The notes below the pieces were generated by a model that was given only the letters and a program-made list of their open reading frames with translations, ran no database searches and was not told the DNA's origin. 64,000 bases of DNA from Anaerococcus sp. Marseille-P3625 (GTDB taxonomy: Bacteria; Bacillota; Clostridia; Tissierellales; Peptoniphilaceae). Below, piece after piece: positions 60,639-64,000 of the stretch. The stretch lies in NCBI RefSeq assembly GCF_900232825.1, contig NZ_OCTP01000011.1, positions 459,262-523,261 of the forward strand, given 5' to 3'. The position numbers and the translations under genes are program-made. The first letter of the stretch is position 1, and every line of letters begins with the position of its first letter.

Positions 60639-62301
60639 CGTCTGTTCCTCCTACCAAATTATCTATATTGAATTTAAAGACTATTTCAAATTCGTGTTTA
60701 TCATAAACTATTATTTTTTCAATTAAGCTATGGATTAAATCACCAGGTAGCTTTTCCAAATTCTTTGAAGCATATAAATCATTTATCCATTTTGTTGATT
60801 TTAATCTTTCTTTTTTAAGTTTTGATATATTAACTTCAATTGCTGAAATCTCGTTATCAAATGTATCCATATGACTTTGAGCAATCTCTCTTTTTAATAG
60901 ATACTCATCTCTATCAATCTTCCCTAGACTATATTCTTCATAGGCTCTTTGAATGATATTTTCTTCATTTAGATTTTTTCTTTTAAGATTTTCTATGTCT
61001 TTCTTAAAAGTATCTATCGCTTTATTAAATCTAGCTTTAATTCGATTAACAAATTTTGTCTTGCTAGTTGTCTTCATAATAAACTCAGAAATCTTATCAC
61101 TAATAGCCTGATCTAAATCTCTTTCCATAATGAATACTGATTTTTCGGGTTTTATACTTCCACTAAATCTCTCATTCTGAAATGAATAGTAAAGTCTATC
61201 TCTATTCTTACCATAGATACGAGTTCTTCTATTAAGTTCTTTGCCAGTATTATTATTGATTACAAGACCCTTAAATCTGTTCTCATAGTCCCTATTTTCA
61301 AAATTGTGCATTGGCGAACTGAAAACATGATTTTTCTTTCTTTCTTGTCTTTCTCGTAAGATTCTTTCGTGAACTTCCTTAGAAATGATTGCTTCATGTG
61401 CATTCTCACAAATTATATACTGACTTTCGTCTACAAAATGTTGCTTAATGCCTTTTGCAAGATTTTGTTGCTTAACTCCTTGTACTAAAGTCCCCGTATA
61501 AGCTGGGTTTGTAAGCATTTTAGAAATTGTCCCTTTATTCCATTCAGGATCATCATTTTCTCTGTAAACTCTCCCAGTTTTATAGTAAATCATTCCAGGA
61601 GCATAGCCTTTTTCATTAAAATGCTTTGCGACTTCATATTGGCTTTTGCCTTGAAGAGTTAAATCAAACATCTCTTCCACAATAAATCTAACATTTTCAT
61701 CGATTACAAGTTTTTGACCTTCTTTAGATTTTTTAATCTTGTAACCATAAGGTGGAACAGAACCAATAAAGTATCCGTTTCTTGCTCTATTGTGTTTTGA
61801 GGTTTTTATCTTAACTGAAATATCCTTAGCATACATATCGTTGATAATATTTTTAAGAGTAACCTCAAAAGATTTCTTTGAATCTGTTTCTTTGACTGTG
61901 TCTAATTTATCATTAACTGAAATAAATCTAACACCTAAAAATGGAAAAACTTTATCAATCAATCTTCCCATTTCGAGATATTCTCTTCCAAGTCTTGATA
62001 AATCTCTGATAATAATACAATTGATTCTTCTATCTCTAATATCTTGCATCATATTCTGAAATGATGGTCTTTCAAAGTTTGTCCCACTATATTCATAATC
62101 TGTGTAAACTTCTAAAACATCTATATTTTCTTTTAATGCATATTCTTTACAAGATAGGATTTGAGTTTCTATTGAGTATGATTTTTCTCTCCACTCTTCT
62201 GTTCTTTCGTTAGATAGTCTTGTATAAATTCCAGCCTTAAAGACTTTTCTTTCTGTCTTTTCGCTTTTCTTTTCAATATATCTTTTGGAAGTTCTTGCCA
62301 T
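60631..62301 (-). CDS. Large serine recombinase 2, lacking the zinc-ribbon cysteines
   Basis: The protein has 556 residues. The catalytic serine is in AGIYTRLSNER (Ser30) after a basic extension of about 20 residues; IRDLSRLGREY and YGYKIKKSKEGQKLVIDE follow. In the region where relatives have a Cys4 zinc ribbon (FKGLVINNNTGKELNRR to YYSFQNERFSG) no cysteine is present. It could be an accessory partner instead of a full integrase, as in multi-recombinase elements. It overlaps the upstream recombinase gene by one base. Confidence 0.92.
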   Translation of the reverse strand: MARTSKRYIEKKSEKTERKVFKAGIYTRLSNERTEEWREKSYSIETQILSCKEYALKENIDVLEVYTDYEYSGTNFERPSFQNMMQDIRDRRINCIIIRDLSRLGREYLEMGRLIDKVFPFLGVRFISVNDKLDTVKETDSKKSFEVTLKNIINDMYAKDISVKIKTSKHNRARNGYFIGSVPPYGYKIKKSKEGQKLVIDENVRFIVEEMFDLTLQGKSQYEVAKHFNEKGYAPGMIYYKTGRVYRENDDPEWNKGTISKMLTNPAYTGTLVQGVKQQNLAKGIKQHFVDESQYIICENAHEAIISKEVHERILRERQERKKNHVFSSPMHNFENRDYENRFKGLVINNNTGKELNRRTRIYGKNRDRLYYSFQNERFSGSIKPEKSVFIMERDLDQAISDKISEFIMKTTSKTKFVNRIKARFNKAIDTFKKDIENLKRKNLNEENIIQRAYEEYSLGKIDRDEYLLKREIAQSHMDTFDNEISAIEVNISKLKKERLKSTKWINDLYASKNLEKLPGDLIHSLIEKIIVYDKHEFEIVFKFNIDNLVGGTDDE

Positions 62302-63971
62302 TATAAAACACCTCCAGCTAATTGCATTGGAGTCTTATTTTCAAGAGCATTTCCAAATACCTTATTTATTGAAATCAAATTCTTCTTTACTTCTGACTTG
62401 CTTTCACTTTCTTCTTTTATAAGGGTCTTCAGTAAGTTAACTGTTTCCAAATTATTAAAGACAAAATTAATCTCATTGTTTTCTCTGATTTCAATTCTAT
62501 CTATAAAAGATACAATTGTTAGTCTATTTAGACTGCTTAAATCAGTGGGAACAATTTCGGAAACCAAACTGTCCTTTTTTTTCATCTTTTCTTGCAAGTT
62601 GGCAAGTATATTTTTCTTTGTAGCAATTTGTTTCTCTATTTCCCTGATTTTAATAAGATAATTTTTTCTGAACCTTTCAAACTCTTCAGAAGTTATAAGT
62701 TCGTCTTCTAAGTCCATATATAAAGATTGTCTAAGTCTTTCATACTTTCTTTTTTCTGAGTTTAAGCTTTCAAAGTCAATATTAAATGTAACTTTTGATA
62801 CATCTAACTTATTAACTTGACTTAGTAGTTCATTATATTTTTTCAAATAATCTTTAAGTGCAAAAAGAGTCATATCCAGTAGATAATCTTCTTTTATGCT
62901 ATGTCTTGTGCAATCTCCTTTGTTATTGTAGTGAGAACAAATATAAAAAATATTATATCCATTCTTGGACTTAACCTTTCTTCTAACCATTGAAGATCCA
63001 CAATCTTTGCAATAAAGCATTCCCGATAAAATATGTGGTATATCTGCCGATTGCTTTACATCTCGAAGCATCATCTTATTAGCCAAAGCATAAATGCTTT
63101 TTGAAATAATAGGCTTATGAGAGTCGTTTATTACAATCCAATCTTCTTCATTTACTTCTACTTCTCTCTTAGACTTGTAATTTAGTTTTCTAGTTTTCCC
63201 TTGTTCAAGCACTCCTATATAGACCTTGTTTGTAATAATCCTATTGACCATTTTTGAGTCCCATTTAGAGTCTTTAACAATAAAACCAGTGGTGTGATTA
63301 TCGCCAGAATTTTCTTTATGCTTAGATGGTGTTACACAACCTATGCTATTTAAAAAATCTGCAATAGCCTTAGATGAGTAACCGTCTATCTTCATATTGA
63401 AAATTCTTTCAATTATGTGTGAAACTTCTGTATCAACGACTAACTTATGTTTGTTTTTGCTATCCTTCTTATAACCAAAAGGAGCAAATGCACCAATAAA
63501 TTCACCATTCTTTCTTTTAATTTCTTTTGAAGATTTAACCTTCATAGAAATATCCCTACAATAAGAATCATTAATAAAGTTTCTTATTGGAAGAATTAGG
63601 TGTGTATCGCTTACATCTGCATTCTCACTGTCATAGTTATCGTTTACGGATATAAACCTTATACCTTTTTCTGGAAATATCTTTTGAAGATATTTTCCTG
63701 ATTCGATATAATCTCTCCCAAAACGGGATAAGTCCTTCACAATAATTGTTTTGAACTTCTTCTCTTCAAGATCTTGAATCATCTTCTTAAATTTTGGTCT
63801 GTCAAAATTAGATCCTGAAAAGCCATCATCTACATATTCAGCAACAACTTTAAAATCATTGTCCTTTGCATATGATTTGATAATCTGTCTTTGATTTGAA
63901 ATAGAATTACTTTCTGTGCTATCTCCATCCTCTCTCGATAAACGAAGATACATACAAGCAAATTTTTCCAT
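62301..63971 (-). CDS. Large serine recombinase 3 (first gene of the operon in the window)
   Basis: The protein has 556 residues from ATG 63971, which has GGAGG seven bases upstream; a GTG one codon earlier is less well spaced. The catalytic serine is in CMYLRLSRED (Ser12), with KDLSRFGRDY and AFAPFGYKKDSKNKHKLVVD. A complete zinc ribbon follows (YCKDCGSSM, then FYICSHYNNKGDC), and a coiled coil near 440-480. Sequence upstream runs off the window, so further element genes are expected there. Confidence 0.93.
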   Translation of the reverse strand: MEKFACMYLRLSREDGDSTESNSISNQRQIIKSYAKDNDFKVVAEYVDDGFSGSNFDRPKFKKMIQDLEEKKFKTIIVKDLSRFGRDYIESGKYLQKIFPEKGIRFISVNDNYDSENADVSDTHLILPIRNFINDSYCRDISMKVKSSKEIKRKNGEFIGAFAPFGYKKDSKNKHKLVVDTEVSHIIERIFNMKIDGYSSKAIADFLNSIGCVTPSKHKENSGDNHTTGFIVKDSKWDSKMVNRIITNKVYIGVLEQGKTRKLNYKSKREVEVNEEDWIVINDSHKPIISKSIYALANKMMLRDVKQSADIPHILSGMLYCKDCGSSMVRRKVKSKNGYNIFYICSHYNNKGDCTRHSIKEDYLLDMTLFALKDYLKKYNELLSQVNKLDVSKVTFNIDFESLNSEKRKYERLRQSLYMDLEDELITSEEFERFRKNYLIKIREIEKQIATKKNILANLQEKMKKKDSLVSEIVPTDLSSLNRLTIVSFIDRIEIRENNEINFVFNNLETVNLLKTLIKEESESKSEVKKNLISINKVFGNALENKTPMQLAGGVL

Positions 63972-64000
63972 CACAAAACCTCCTTAATTTGTATTTGGGC

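Noticed and set aside
1-64000. Search for tRNA, rRNA, tmRNA, SRP or RNase P genes
   Set aside because: No cloverleaf with a TTCGANNC arm and no conserved rRNA, tmRNA, SRP or RNase P blocks were noticed in the gaps. A covariance scan was not possible here.

Overview
The window is AT-rich DNA from a low-GC Gram-positive anaerobe. Gene content points to an anaerobic coccus of the Tissierellia/Clostridia type (Peptoniphilaceae such as Anaerococcus or Peptoniphilus). The pointers are a 2-hydroxyacyl-CoA dehydratase with its activase, CarD next to the PIN-TRAM protein, ECF S-components under FMN and TPP riboswitches, and a lactococcin-972-type bacteriocin. The taxon is inferred; there is no rRNA or tRNA in the window. 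Almost all genes lie on the minus strand.

Layout. 1-3.0 kb: start of a 2-hydroxyacyl-CoA dehydratase subunit, its activase, a small GNAT protein and an MFS carrier. 3.0-4.0 kb: ribU with a complete FMN-riboswitch leader. 4.0-9.6 kb: a bacteriocin locus (bacteriocin, FtsX/MacB-like permease, ATPase, one-pass extracellular protein) with an HTH regulator and an atypical response regulator upstream. 9.8-15.5 kb: the housekeeping run carD-yacL-ispD-ispF-metK-mreB-gpmA. 15.6-18.5 kb: a diacylglycerol-kinase-like lipid kinase and a GntR-controlled ABC transporter. 18.6-19.3 kb: thiT with a TPP riboswitch. 19.3-21.8 kb: polysaccharide genes (EpsG-like, Wzz-like) and a small lipoprotein without an ordinary start codon. 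21.9-22.1 kb: an unassigned structured RNA on the plus strand. 22.1-23.5 kb: a DUF2089/DUF4097 pair. 23.8-26.6 kb: two GT4 glycosyltransferases (probably membrane glycolipid synthesis) and a membrane protein. 26.7-30.0 kb: an SdpI-like protein, an ABC exporter and a HAD phosphatase.

30.0-34.0 kb: two MITE-like elements of about 425 bp in opposite orientation enclose pncB and an SDR gene, which are the only plus-strand genes between 27.1 and 41.5 kb. 34.0-41.5 kb: manA, a D,D-carboxypeptidase, HIRAN and J-domain proteins, a large lipoprotein, radA and a glutamate-cysteine ligase. 41.6-42.1 kb: ogt. 42.1-48.0 kb: a maltodextrin-type ABC importer whose MalF-like permease carries an N-terminal coiled coil of about 240 residues, behind a consensus promoter with a cre-like site. 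48.1-55.3 kb: an ABC exporter and an oppABCDF operon.

55.4-64.0 kb: a type III restriction-modification locus broken by a mobile element. Res is intact. Mod survives only as its C-terminal part, cut inside the codons for the AdoMet-binding motif (GSATTAD). Directly beyond the cut lie three tandem large serine recombinase genes, and the element runs off the right edge. This is the most notable structure: integration splits the modification gene, and precise excision should restore it.
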